A stretch of DNA of 64,000 nucleotides, from the NCBI GenBank assembly GCA_902762325.1, contig CACWNV010000011.1:1-64000 (forward strand). Direction: 5' to 3'. The notes below the pieces were generated by a model that made no database searches, was not told where the DNA came from, and saw only the letters and a list, made by a program, of their open reading frames with translations. Below are positions 36,409 through 46,089 of this stretch, piece after piece. Each line of letters opens with the position of its first letter. The stretch's first letter is position 1. The translations under genes were made by a program, and so were the position numbers. Origin of the DNA: an uncultured Prevotellaceae bacterium. Lineage in GTDB: Bacteria > Bacteroidota > Bacteroidia > Bacteroidales > Bacteroidaceae.

Positions 36409-37530
36409 ATGGGATTGAGTAAGTATAAATTGGGTGAACTGATAGAATTAGTTGAAGAGACTAATTCTGATGGACTATTTGGCCCTGATGATGTACGGGG
36501 AATAAGTAATCTGAAAGAAATGATGAGTACAAAGGCAGATTTGAATGGCCGTGACCTGTCAAAGTTTCAGATTGTAAGACCTGGCACCTTTGTTTTTAAT
36601 CATCGTACTTCCCGTAATGGCAGTAAATTCAGTATTACTTACAATTATGATTCCAGACCACATATCTTTACGGAGGATTATGTTGTATTTCGTGTCAAGG
36701 AAGATTGTGATAACCTTCTTATGAAAGAATGGTTATATATGTATTTCTGTAGAGCAGAGTTTGATCGATTTGTTATCACTAACTCATGGGGTAGTTCTAC
36801 AGAATTCTACAACTGGGAAGATCTTTGTGACATTGACATCACTCTCCCCTCCATCGAACAACAGCGTAAATATGTTGATGTTTATTTGGCTCTCCAAAAC
36901 AATCTTGCAGCCTATCAAAGTAAAGTAGAAGAATTAAAACTTGTTTGCGATGGGTATATAGAGGAATTGAGAAGAAAAATGCCTTGCAAAAAAATCGGTG
37001 AGTATATTGTTGAGTCAAGTACAAAGAATAGCGATAACAAGATAAAGGAGGTAAGGAGTGTTTCTGTTACGAAAGAGTTTAAACTAACCAATGCAAAAGT
37101 CAACAAAAATGAGCTAAGGAACTATCTTATTGTACGTCCAAAGGAAATTGCCTTTGTACAAACAACAGGTAATGAAAAAGTCTTAGCATTTGCTTATAAT
37201 GATTATGACTATCCTGTTGTAGTATCTTCTGTTGACAAAGTATTTGGTTCGAAAGATGAAGATACACTTGACTTACAGTATCTTTCATTATTTCTAAGTC
37301 GTAAGGAGTTTGACCGCTATGCACGTTTCAACTCATGGGGTAGTGCGAGAGAGGTGTTCACGATGGATGATATGAATGATGTGGAATTTCCAATCCCAGA
37401 CATCTCAGTTCAACGTGAGATAGTCAACATCCATAAGTGTTATATCGAGCGCCAACGCATAGCAGAAGCACTGAAAGAACAATTGAAAAATATATGCTCT
37501 GTGTTGATAAGGGGAAGTTTAACTGAGTAA
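36409..37530 (+). CDS. hsdS: Type I restriction specificity subunit HsdS
   Basis: A 373-residue protein with two target-recognition domains separated and followed by helical spacers. The halves are internally homologous: the first has FDRFVITNSWGSSTEFYNWED then ITLPSIEQQ; the second has FDRYARFNSWGSAREVFTMDD then FPIPDISVQ. It determines the bipartite DNA sequence modified and cut by the HsdM/HsdR complex. No second hsdS copy, inverted repeat or invertase was found here, so there is no sign of specificity switching. It directly precedes the Gabija-like pair. Confidence 0.92.
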   Translation: MGLSKYKLGELIELVEETNSDGLFGPDDVRGISNLKEMMSTKADLNGRDLSKFQIVRPGTFVFNHRTSRNGSKFSITYNYDSRPHIFTEDYVVFRVKEDCDNLLMKEWLYMYFCRAEFDRFVITNSWGSSTEFYNWEDLCDIDITLPSIEQQRKYVDVYLALQNNLAAYQSKVEELKLVCDGYIEELRRKMPCKKIGEYIVESSTKNSDNKIKEVRSVSVTKEFKLTNAKVNKNELRNYLIVRPKEIAFVQTTGNEKVLAFAYNDYDYPVVVSSVDKVFGSKDEDTLDLQYLSLFLSRKEFDRYARFNSWGSAREVFTMDDMNDVEFPIPDISVQREIVNIHKCYIERQRIAEALKEQLKNICSVLIRGSLTE

Positions 37531-37546
37531 TAAAGAAGGAGCAATC

Positions 37547-39160
37547 ATGATATACATAAAGTCGTTACATATAGAGAACTATAAATGCTATGAAAATGTA
37601 GATGTTGAATTTAATAATTCAACAAATATTATTGTAGGAAATAATGAGGCTGGCAAGAGTACGATACTTGAAGCCATAAATCTATGTCTATCAGGTTTGA
37701 TTAATGGAAGATATATCAAAAATGAGCTAAACGAATGCTTCTTCAATAAGAACGCAGTAGAAAAATATAGGCAAAATACAAATGCGAATCCGCCACACAT
37801 TTTGATAGAGGTTTATCTTGACACAACTGATTCGAATGAATCAAACAAGGTATACGCAAACCTTAAAGGATCTCGTAATTCAAAAAAGCAAGACACCTAT
37901 GGCATCAAATTGGGAATAATGTTTGATGAGAATTACAGTGATGAGTATGCAGCTTTTAAACAAGTAAATAGTAATCAAAATGTGCCAATTGAGTATTATC
38001 TTATAGGATGGAAAAGTTTTGCCGATCAAGATATCACATCTCGCTCTATTCCCATAAAACCAAACATAATTGATTCATCAGGAACAAAATATAAGAATGG
38101 TAGTGATTATTACATTTCCAAAATAATCAGCAACAGATTGGATAAATCCGAGCAAATTTCTCTTATGCAGGCTTTTAGAGACCTCAAAGAGAGTTTTAAA
38201 AGCGGAGATAAATTAACTGCGATAAATGATAAAATTGCAAAGGATTCGGCCATATCAGGGAAAAATGTATGTATATCTGTAAATACTACAGAAATGAACG
38301 CATGGGAGAATATTCTCATGACATATTTTGATGATATTCCGTTTACGCAGATTGGAAAAGGTGAACAAAGTATAATAAAGACGAACCTTGCCCTATCCAA
38401 TATTCGTGAAGATATTTGTAATGTTGTATTAATTGAAGAACCAGAGAATCATCTTGCTCATACTAATCTAAATTCTCTTTTAAAGTCTATTGAAGAAAGC
38501 AATAAAGACAGACAGATTATTGTCACAACACATAGTAGTTTCGTTGCCAACAAACTAGGACTTGGTAATTTAATCTTTTTAAGTAAAAGACAGCCACACT
38601 ATTTTAAGGCTATTGATAAAGGTACTCAAACGTATTTTAGAAAATTAGCAGGGTTTGAGACTTTGCGGTTAATACTTTCCGACAGAGCGATATTGGTTGA
38701 GGGACCGTCGGATGAACTTATTGTTCAAAAAGCTTACATGAAAAAGCATAATGGTCATTTGCCTATTCAAGATGGCATTGATGTTATTTCTGTAAAAGGA
38801 ATTCAAGCAAAAAGATTTTTAACTTTAGTGGGGGATTTACCAATAAGAATCGCAGTCGTAACAGATAACGATGGCGATTATGATAATAATATAACTGCTC
38901 GATATAAAGTTTTTACAGAAAAAGATAATATTGAAGTTTTCTCAAATAAAGATAATAATCAACATACACTTGAGCCTAGTTTTGTTGCTTGCAACGACGA
39001 GCAAAAAATCAAAGAGTTCCTTAGATATACTGGTGATAAAACTATAGTAGAATATATGGAAACATGTAAGTCCGAATGGGCTTATAAGGTGTTTTCTGAA
39101 GAGAATGATTTTTCTTTTCCTCAGTACATAAACGATAGTATAGATTGGATGGTACAATGA
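37547..39160 (+). CDS. gajA: GajA-like OLD-family ATPase/TOPRIM endonuclease
   Basis: A 537-residue protein. The N-terminal ABC-type ATPase shows Walker A IVGNNEAGKSTILEAIN (about 28-44) and Walker B VVLIEEPENHLAHTNL with TTHSSFVANKL after it. The C-terminal TOPRIM nuclease domain shows ILVEGPSDELIV (near 384) and VVTDNDGDYDN (near 440), the Glu and Asp-x-Asp metal ligands. Length and order fit GajA of the Gabija system, where the protein nicks DNA when nucleotide pools fall. Its stop overlaps the start of the UvrD-like gene (ATGA), as in Gabija. It is inserted between hsdS and hsdR. Confidence 0.85.
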   Translation: MIYIKSLHIENYKCYENVDVEFNNSTNIIVGNNEAGKSTILEAINLCLSGLINGRYIKNELNECFFNKNAVEKYRQNTNANPPHILIEVYLDTTDSNESNKVYANLKGSRNSKKQDTYGIKLGIMFDENYSDEYAAFKQVNSNQNVPIEYYLIGWKSFADQDITSRSIPIKPNIIDSSGTKYKNGSDYYISKIISNRLDKSEQISLMQAFRDLKESFKSGDKLTAINDKIAKDSAISGKNVCISVNTTEMNAWENILMTYFDDIPFTQIGKGEQSIIKTNLALSNIREDICNVVLIEEPENHLAHTNLNSLLKSIEESNKDRQIIVTTHSSFVANKLGLGNLIFLSKRQPHYFKAIDKGTQTYFRKLAGFETLRLILSDRAILVEGPSDELIVQKAYMKKHNGHLPIQDGIDVISVKGIQAKRFLTLVGDLPIRIAVVTDNDGDYDNNITARYKVFTEKDNIEVFSNKDNNQHTLEPSFVACNDEQKIKEFLRYTGDKTIVEYMETCKSEWAYKVFSEENDFSFPQYINDSIDWMVQ

Positions 39161-40281
39161 GTAATTTGGTATATATAGCTGCTGCTGGTTCAGGAAAAAC
39201 TACCACTTTGGTGAGGAAAGCTTGTGCTTTACCTTCATCTGAGTATGTCCTTATTTTGACTTATACAGATTCAAATGAAAAAGAAATAAGAAACAAGTTC
39301 TATCAAGAGAAAGGATATATTCCTCAAAATGTTGCTATCCAATCATGGTTTTCTTTTTTAGTTCAGCATTTAATAAAACCATATCAAAATTATCTTACTG
39401 ATGACAATTTTGTTATAAAGGGACTCGCTATGGTACAAAGTACTAACAAAAAAAGTAGGAAGCCGTATAGAATTCCAAAAGCAAAATGGGAAAAGTATTA
39501 TTTCACCAAACATCAAAAAGCGTTAACAGAAAAACTTAGTGAATTGGCTTATGATTGCAATATAAAATCTGGCGGGAAGTCAATTCAAAGGCTTTGTGAT
39601 ATATTTGAAAATATTTATATAGACGAAGTTCAAGATCTTGCAGGTTACGATTTGGATTTGATTAAGTTGTTTTTTCTATCCAAAAGCAACGTAATCATTG
39701 CGGGAGACCCTCGACAAACAATCTATCTCACAAATCATAATGGGAAAAAGAATATAAGTTTTCGAAATGGGAAGATATTAGATTACTTGTCGAAACAAAA
39801 AGAGCTAAGAGGCAAATATCAGGTTGACAAAAATTCACTGAATAGTTCTCGGCGTTGCTGCCCAGAAATATGTGAGTATGCTTCGGTTATAACGCCTGTA
39901 TTCAACAAAACCACATCATTGACGGATTATCATAATAAATTATGTGGAGTTTATCTTGTCAAGGAAAATAACAAAACTGATTTTTTATGCCATTATAATG
40001 ATAGTGTTCAATTGAGACATAGCATTTTAACCAAAAGAATTGATTCTAATCATGCAGTCATGAATTTTGGTGATTCAAAGGGTATGACTTTTGACTCTGT
40101 TTTGATTTATCCAACTCAACCGATGGTAAAGTGGATTGAAAATCATAATGAAAGTTTAGAGGAAATATCTAGAAATAAATTTTATGTTGCAGTAACACGA
40201 GCACGTTACTTGGTTGGTATTGTATGGACGAAGGAAACATGTTCAGCAACAGATATAAATTTTTGGAGTCCATCTATGTAA
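39157..40281 (+). CDS. gajB: GajB-like UvrD-family helicase
   Basis: About 374 residues from the ATG at 39157, which overlaps the gajA stop. Superfamily 1 helicase motifs are present: Walker A YIAAAGSGKTTTLV near the N-terminus, motif II YIDEVQDLAGYD, motif III-like AGDPRQTIYLT, motif IV-like NSSRRCCPEICEYA and motif VI VAVTRARYLVGIV. It is shorter than typical GajB (about 490 residues), lacking most of the accessory insertion domains. With GajA it would form the Gabija complex; GajB is proposed to sense DNA ends or be an NTP-hydrolysing partner. hsdR follows 29 bases later. Confidence 0.83.
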   Translation: MSNLVYIAAAGSGKTTTLVRKACALPSSEYVLILTYTDSNEKEIRNKFYQEKGYIPQNVAIQSWFSFLVQHLIKPYQNYLTDDNFVIKGLAMVQSTNKKSRKPYRIPKAKWEKYYFTKHQKALTEKLSELAYDCNIKSGGKSIQRLCDIFENIYIDEVQDLAGYDLDLIKLFFLSKSNVIIAGDPRQTIYLTNHNGKKNISFRNGKILDYLSKQKELRGKYQVDKNSLNSSRRCCPEICEYASVITPVFNKTTSLTDYHNKLCGVYLVKENNKTDFLCHYNDSVQLRHSILTKRIDSNHAVMNFGDSKGMTFDSVLIYPTQPMVKWIENHNESLEEISRNKFYVAVTRARYLVGIVWTKETCSATDINFWSPSM

Positions 40282-40310
40282 ATTGATTTTATTATTAAGT
40301 ATTCAAAACT

Positions 40311-43300
40311 ATGGCAAAATTAAAAAACATCAACGGCCACTTCGTGGAGAGCGATTACGAGAATGCTCTCATTGCTTTCCTTGAAAGAGAAGGATGGCAG
40401 TATCTGTTTGGTGACTCTATAACAAGAGCTACCAAGAAGGAAGTGCTTTATATAGATGACCTGCTTCAGTTCTTAAAGTATAATTATAAGAACGTGAATG
40501 ACGAGGAACTGCTAAGAATAGCAGACAATGTCAGACTGGTAGGTGCCGATTCTGATTTTGCCACATTGCATAAAGTCTATAAGTGGATGGTGAATGGTGT
40601 GTCTGCCGTTGATAAAGACGGAAGGCCAACAACAGTCAACTTGATAGACTTTGATTGCTTAGATAATTCTCAGAAAGAGAGCACAAATATTTTCCGTGTA
40701 GTCAACCAGTTTACAGTGGAATACATGAACAACGGTGTTACAAAGAACCGCCGTCCAGATGTGCTACTATATGTAAACGGAATACCCGTCTGCGTGATAG
40801 AACTGAAGAATCCTGCCGATGCCAATGCCACGATTGAAGATGCTTGGGAACAAATCAACATTCGTTATTGGCGAGATATTCCTGGCCTGCTTCATTACTG
40901 TCCTTTGGCTTGTATCAGCGATGGAGCAAAGACACGATTAGGAACAGTGCGCACACCATACGAACACTTCTATGCTTGGCGACGCGTGGAGAATGGCGAC
41001 AAGGTGAGCACTATGCCTTTCGACGAGTTAGAGACAATGGTGAGAGGTGTATATCGTCCAAAGCGGTTTTTGGAGATATTCAGGGACTATGTGTATTTCC
41101 AAGATGATAACTTTGATAGCGACGAAAAGGAAATAGTATGCCGCTATCCACAGTTCTTTGCCACACGACTTCTCAGGGAGAGTGTCATCAAGTCAGTGAA
41201 AACAAAAAGTGGTAAAGGTGGCACCTACTTTGGGGCCACAGGATGTGGTAAGACCTATACGATGGCATTCCTTGCCCGTCAACTCTCGTTGCGTTGTGCT
41301 GCCGAGATAGGTTCACCTACCATACTGATGATTGTTGATCGTGAAGACCTTCAGAAGCAAGGTGCAAAACTCTTTACCAAGAGTACTGAGTTTCTGGGCT
41401 TGGGCGAGGTTTCGGTTGTGCCAAGCCGTAAAAAGCTTCGTGAAGAACTTAGTCTGAGAGATAGCGGAGGTTTCTTCATCTGCACTATCCAAAAGTTCTG
41501 CGATAGGAAGGATGACCCGATAGGACTTGTCAACGACCGAAGTAACATCATCTGCTTCAGCGATGAAGCTCACCGTACACAGATTGAAGGCTCAAAGCGC
41601 ATTCAGTTCAGCGAGGATGCTGACGAGAATATGCGTGCCATGATATCTAAGCCATATGCCAAAGTGCTGCGAGAAGCCTTGCCCAATGCAACGTTCGTAG
41701 GTTTTACAGGGACACCTATTGCAGAAACTTATCAGACTTTCGGTAACGAGATAGACCGCTACACCATGGATCAGGCTGTTGCTGATAAGATAACAGTGCC
41801 TATCAAGTATCATCCACGCATAGCCAAAGTGTTGCTGAATCAGGAGAAAGCCAAAGAGATTGAGGCATATTATGCCAAATGCGCAGAAGAGGGTTCAACC
41901 AAGGAAGATATTGCGAAAAGCAAGAAGGCCATGAGTTCGCTTGAGATGATTCTTGGCGAGCCCGACCGTCTGGATAAACTTGCCGTTGATATACATGACC
42001 ATTATGTTTCTTCCGTATCTAATGACCCTGATAGAGTGCAGAAAGCAATGGTTGTCTGCTCCAACAGAAAGATTGCTTACGATTTATTGGTGAAATTCAA
42101 GGCTCATTATCCCGAATGGTTCGATGAGCGGAAAACGCCAGAAGGTGTCAATGTTTCGCCAGAAGAATTGAAAGAGTTGAAAGAAATGCCGACTATTGCT
42201 ATGGTAGCCAGCGTGGGAAGTAATGACGAAAAGGATATGTACAATTATCTTGGAGGCGTGAAGAACGATAAACGTTCGGAAGATTTGGATGCCGCTTTCA
42301 AGCAAGAGCATTCCAATTTCCGAATCGTCATTGTAGTGGATATGTGGATAACGGGGTTTGACGTGGAATGTCTTACCTATATGTATAATGACAAACCGTT
42401 GCAGAAACATTCGTTAATACAGACTATTAGCCGTGCTAACCGAAAATACCCAGGTAAGGAGTATGGTCTGATAGTTGACTATATCGGCATTCGTGACCAG
42501 ATGCTAGAAGCCCGTAAGATGTATGGTGGCGACAATTCCGTAGCATTGACTGAAGATGACATAGAACAGGCTACTCTCATCTTCCGTGAGAACATGGAGA
42601 TTTTGAAGGCTTTGTTCAGGATTTATGATCTGACTCCATTCTTGAATCCGGAGACGGACCCTGCAACAAGATACACTCTGTTGGCAAAGGCTGCGGAGTT
42701 TGTCTTCTTGTCAAACGAGAACTTCAACTCTGTCAGTAAGGATGGTAAGAAAACAAAGAAAGTTTCTTTTAAAACCTATTTCCTGCAAAATGTGAAGAGA
42801 ATGCGCAAGGCTTACGACCTTTGTCAGCCTTCGGGAGGACTCGGCGAGGAGGAGTCGGCATTGGCACAATGCTTCATGGCTATTGCAGGTATGGTATATA
42901 AGATGAATGGAACTGACGCTCCCGATATCGACACCATGAATAGGCAGGTGGCAAAGATGGTGGAGGAAGCCTTGAAATACAATAATGTAGAGAGCATTTT
43001 GGAAGAAGGTGAAGAAATGGATATTTTTGGACCAGAATTCACAGAAAGGCTTGAAGACATCAAGATGCCAGCCTCAAAACTGGAAACGCTGATAAAACTT
43101 CTTCGCAAGCAAATCTCAGAATATGGCAAGACAAACCAGGTGGCTTCGAAGAGATTCCAAGAATTGCTGGAGGCAACCGTTCAGGAGTACCACGACAGAC
43201 GCAAATTCCTGTCTGAACAGGAGGCTGGCGCAACTCAGGAAGCAACAGCAGAAAGCATCATTAAGAATGCCACTGAGCAGGCTCTGAACATTCTCAAAGG

Positions 43301-44198
43301 TATGCAGGCAGACCGTGAGAGTTTTCGTAAATTGGGTCTTACCTTTGAAGAGAAGGCGTTTTATGACATCTTAATTCATCTAAGAGACAAAAACAACTTC
43401 GAATACGGAGAAGACAAAGAGGTAGATGGTATTGTAGTCAATGATAAGTGTAAAAGTCTTGCATGCAAGATTCGAGATATCATTGATGCAAAATCGTCCT
43501 TTGCTGATTGGCTCAATAATCAGCGAGTTCGCGACCAGTTGAAACAAGACATCAAGATCTGCCTTGTCAAGAATGGCTACCCACCTCAGTACACTCCAGA
43601 AGTGTTCCGCGAAGTAATGGAGCAGGTGGAGAATTTCAAGGAAAACGAGGATGTGGATTATAATGAGGTAAAGACTACTTCTATACCTGTGATTTCCATG
43701 TACGCTCCTATTGAAGAAGAAGGCGAGATGATGATGGCCGCAGAGCCATTTGAGTGCTATAAATGGAATCGTTTTGATCAGAACATCATAGATTTCTTTG
43801 GGGGTGATAAAACCATCATTGTGGGGTGTGCCAAGGACAAGAAACAGAAAGAATGGATTCTCGCGCATAGTATATATAATGTAAGGCTAGGTAAGACCAA
43901 GGGTTCTATGGAAGAGCATAGAGAGATGTTCGGAAGAGCTTCCCTGTTAATCCTTTATGAATTCGGTAAACCTGATAAGCTGTCAGCCTATACTATTACA
44001 GGGCATAAGGAGATGGGCAGGGAAGAACTAAAAGCGATGAACTATCCGAATAAGAATCCGCGTAAGAGTTACATGACTTTCTCTATAGAACCATTAGACA
44101 TAGATTTAAGTCTTTTGACAAATCATGGTCTAATAGAGAAGCTAATAAAGATAAACCCAGTAAACGAAAAAGGTATGCCAGTGTTTATAGAACCGTAA
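40311..44198 (+). CDS. hsdR: Type I restriction endonuclease subunit HsdR
   Basis: A 1295-residue motor/nuclease subunit. The N-terminal nuclease is visible as NRRPDVLLYVNGIPVCVIEL, giving the PD...ExK pattern (about 145-165). The superfamily 2 translocase follows: Walker A FGATGCGKTYTM (about 305), motif II FSDEAHRTQ, VGFTGTPI, and motif VI QTISRANRKYPG. A long helical C-terminal domain completes it; the last ~200 residues include YGAPIEEEGE-like acidic linkers. It translocates and cuts unmodified DNA with HsdM and HsdS. The gajAB pair separates it from hsdS, but all genes run the same way with short spacers, so one transcript is likely. Confidence 0.95.
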   Translation: MAKLKNINGHFVESDYENALIAFLEREGWQYLFGDSITRATKKEVLYIDDLLQFLKYNYKNVNDEELLRIADNVRLVGADSDFATLHKVYKWMVNGVSAVDKDGRPTTVNLIDFDCLDNSQKESTNIFRVVNQFTVEYMNNGVTKNRRPDVLLYVNGIPVCVIELKNPADANATIEDAWEQINIRYWRDIPGLLHYCPLACISDGAKTRLGTVRTPYEHFYAWRRVENGDKVSTMPFDELETMVRGVYRPKRFLEIFRDYVYFQDDNFDSDEKEIVCRYPQFFATRLLRESVIKSVKTKSGKGGTYFGATGCGKTYTMAFLARQLSLRCAAEIGSPTILMIVDREDLQKQGAKLFTKSTEFLGLGEVSVVPSRKKLREELSLRDSGGFFICTIQKFCDRKDDPIGLVNDRSNIICFSDEAHRTQIEGSKRIQFSEDADENMRAMISKPYAKVLREALPNATFVGFTGTPIAETYQTFGNEIDRYTMDQAVADKITVPIKYHPRIAKVLLNQEKAKEIEAYYAKCAEEGSTKEDIAKSKKAMSSLEMILGEPDRLDKLAVDIHDHYVSSVSNDPDRVQKAMVVCSNRKIAYDLLVKFKAHYPEWFDERKTPEGVNVSPEELKELKEMPTIAMVASVGSNDEKDMYNYLGGVKNDKRSEDLDAAFKQEHSNFRIVIVVDMWITGFDVECLTYMYNDKPLQKHSLIQTISRANRKYPGKEYGLIVDYIGIRDQMLEARKMYGGDNSVALTEDDIEQATLIFRENMEILKALFRIYDLTPFLNPETDPATRYTLLAKAAEFVFLSNENFNSVSKDGKKTKKVSFKTYFLQNVKRMRKAYDLCQPSGGLGEEESALAQCFMAIAGMVYKMNGTDAPDIDTMNRQVAKMVEEALKYNNVESILEEGEEMDIFGPEFTERLEDIKMPASKLETLIKLLRKQISEYGKTNQVASKRFQELLEATVQEYHDRRKFLSEQEAGATQEATAESIIKNATEQALNILKGMQADRESFRKLGLTFEEKAFYDILIHLRDKNNFEYGEDKEVDGIVVNDKCKSLACKIRDIIDAKSSFADWLNNQRVRDQLKQDIKICLVKNGYPPQYTPEVFREVMEQVENFKENEDVDYNEVKTTSIPVISMYAPIEEEGEMMMAAEPFECYKWNRFDQNIIDFFGGDKTIIVGCAKDKKQKEWILAHSIYNVRLGKTKGSMEEHREMFGRASLLILYEFGKPDKLSAYTITGHKEMGREELKAMNYPNKNPRKSYMTFSIEPLDIDLSLLTNHGLIEKLIKINPVNEKGMPVFIEP

Positions 44199-44225
44199 TA
44201 CAAATGTTTAAAGCAAGGTGGTAAT

Positions 44226-46058
44226 ATGAGTACAATACAGAATAAAAAGATAGTGGCCAAAGAATATCCTTTGAAGGACATTCTGAGCAACAATAAGTAT
44301 TCCATCGACTATTTCCAAAGAGAGTATCGATGGCAGAAAGAAAACATAGACCAGTTAATTGACGATTTGTATAATGCTTTTCGTGCTGACTATAGGCCAG
44401 AGCATTCAACAAAGGATGTTGCAAACTATGCTACATATTTCATGGGATCCATTGTTGTAATCGCAAAAGATGATGCTACAATGAGTATTATTGATGGCCA
44501 GCAACGTGTGACTTCCTTAACCCTTTTACTGATTTATCTGTACCATGCAATGGGTGTCGCCAAAGGTGCAATTTTGCAAAATATGATTTTCAGTGACAGC
44601 TATGGGGAGAAGTCATTCAATATCCAGGTTCCAGAACGCAAAGATTGCCTTGATGGGCTTTATAATAACAATGAGTACACCCCCAAAGAAACAGATGAAG
44701 ATAGTGTACGTTGTATGGCCGATCGATATAATGATATCAAAGAAAACTTTCCTGAAGATCTTCAAGGGCAATCCCTTGAAAGCTTTATGTATTGGGTTAT
44801 CAATAATATCGTAATTGTAAAGATTGAGGCTTACTCAGAGGAAAATGCATATACAATCTTCGAGACGATGAATGATAGAGGACTCAATCTCACCAATAGT
44901 GACATGCTAAAGGGATTCATTCTTTCTAAGTTCCAAGATGATACCAAGAGGACAGCCATCAACGACCAGTGGAAGAGAGATATGCATCAGTTGCTTTCAT
45001 ACGGTAAAGATTACGATAATGCTTTCTTCCGAGTATGGATGCGTTCACAGTTTGCAGAAACAAAACGCCAGAGCAAAGCTGGTTCTGTTGACGAGGACTT
45101 TGAACATATAGGTGTACGTTTCCATAGTTGGTTTAGGGACAACTATGAGAAAGGAAGACTTAAAGAGGCTATTAACGGAAGTATGGAGAACTTCCTTGAT
45201 ACCAACTATCGCTTCTTCTTCAATAAATATATTTTATTGCAGGAAGCAATGAAAGATGTTATTCCTGGACTTGAATGGGTTTATTATAACCAGTTCAGAG
45301 GTATTTCTCCTTATTTGGCTTCTCCCATGATGCTAGCGGGGTTAAAATTAAGCGACAGCGATGATGAATGCAAGCGGAAGATGAATCTTGTTGCTCGTTT
45401 CCTTGACGGTTTCGTTGTTAGACGACAAATTAACTTCCGTTCCTATACTGCATCTTCGATTGCCTACACTATGTTCAATATCATCAAGTCATTGCGCAAT
45501 AAAACTTATGACGAAATGTTGGAAGTTTTAAGAGAGCGTGTTGAAGACTTAGATATTGATACAGGTATGAATGACCTTCGTCTGCACGGGCAGAACGGCC
45601 CATTCATAAAGTATTTCCTATGTCGCATTACTGCCTATATTGAGGAACAAAGTGGCATGGGCAACAACTTCAAGCGCTATATGACAAATCCAGAATGCAA
45701 GCCTTTTGAGATAGAACATATTTGGAGTGATCATTTTGACCGGCATACTGATGAGTTTGCGCATCCAGAAGAATTCATGCGTTTCCGAAATAAAATTGGT
45801 AATCTGGTGTTACTTCCCAATGGCACGAACCAATCGTACAATGATATGAAAGAGGACGAAAAGATTACACACTATGTGAAGGAGAACCTGCTGGCAAAAT
45901 CCCTTTGTCCTCAGGCATATCAGAATAATCCGAACTTTACCTCCTTTGTAAGTTCAAAGCATCTTGACTTCAAGTCTTATGCTCATTTTGACAAATCAGC
46001 TATAGAGCAAAGATGTGTTTTGTACTCTCAGATTGCAAAAAATATATGGGAGCTGTAA
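44226..46058 (+). CDS. GmrSD-type fused DUF262/DUF1524 type IV restriction enzyme
   Basis: A 610-residue single-chain enzyme. The N-terminal DUF262 (GmrS/ParB-like NTPase) shows YSIDYFQREYRWQ, FMGSIVVIAKDDATMSIIDG and the DGQQRVTSL motif near residue 90. The C-terminal DUF1524 HNH nuclease shows FEIEHIWSDHFDR (near 494) and FRNKIGNLVLLPNGTNQSYND. GmrSD enzymes cut DNA with modified, e.g. glucosylated hydroxymethyl, cytosines. Such an enzyme complements type I restriction, which phages evade with modified bases. It follows hsdR by 27 bases and the DUF1848 gene comes 31 bases later. Confidence 0.9.
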   Translation: MSTIQNKKIVAKEYPLKDILSNNKYSIDYFQREYRWQKENIDQLIDDLYNAFRADYRPEHSTKDVANYATYFMGSIVVIAKDDATMSIIDGQQRVTSLTLLLIYLYHAMGVAKGAILQNMIFSDSYGEKSFNIQVPERKDCLDGLYNNNEYTPKETDEDSVRCMADRYNDIKENFPEDLQGQSLESFMYWVINNIVIVKIEAYSEENAYTIFETMNDRGLNLTNSDMLKGFILSKFQDDTKRTAINDQWKRDMHQLLSYGKDYDNAFFRVWMRSQFAETKRQSKAGSVDEDFEHIGVRFHSWFRDNYEKGRLKEAINGSMENFLDTNYRFFFNKYILLQEAMKDVIPGLEWVYYNQFRGISPYLASPMMLAGLKLSDSDDECKRKMNLVARFLDGFVVRRQINFRSYTASSIAYTMFNIIKSLRNKTYDEMLEVLRERVEDLDIDTGMNDLRLHGQNGPFIKYFLCRITAYIEEQSGMGNNFKRYMTNPECKPFEIEHIWSDHFDRHTDEFAHPEEFMRFRNKIGNLVLLPNGTNQSYNDMKEDEKITHYVKENLLAKSLCPQAYQNNPNFTSFVSSKHLDFKSYAHFDKSAIEQRCVLYSQIAKNIWEL

Positions 46059-46089
46059 CCTTTAAGATTATTTATAAAGAACAAACAAG

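Noticed and set aside
36409-37530. Phase-variable specificity by hsdS inversion
   Set aside because: Only one hsdS, with no inverted partner copy or recombinase beside it, was found in the window.
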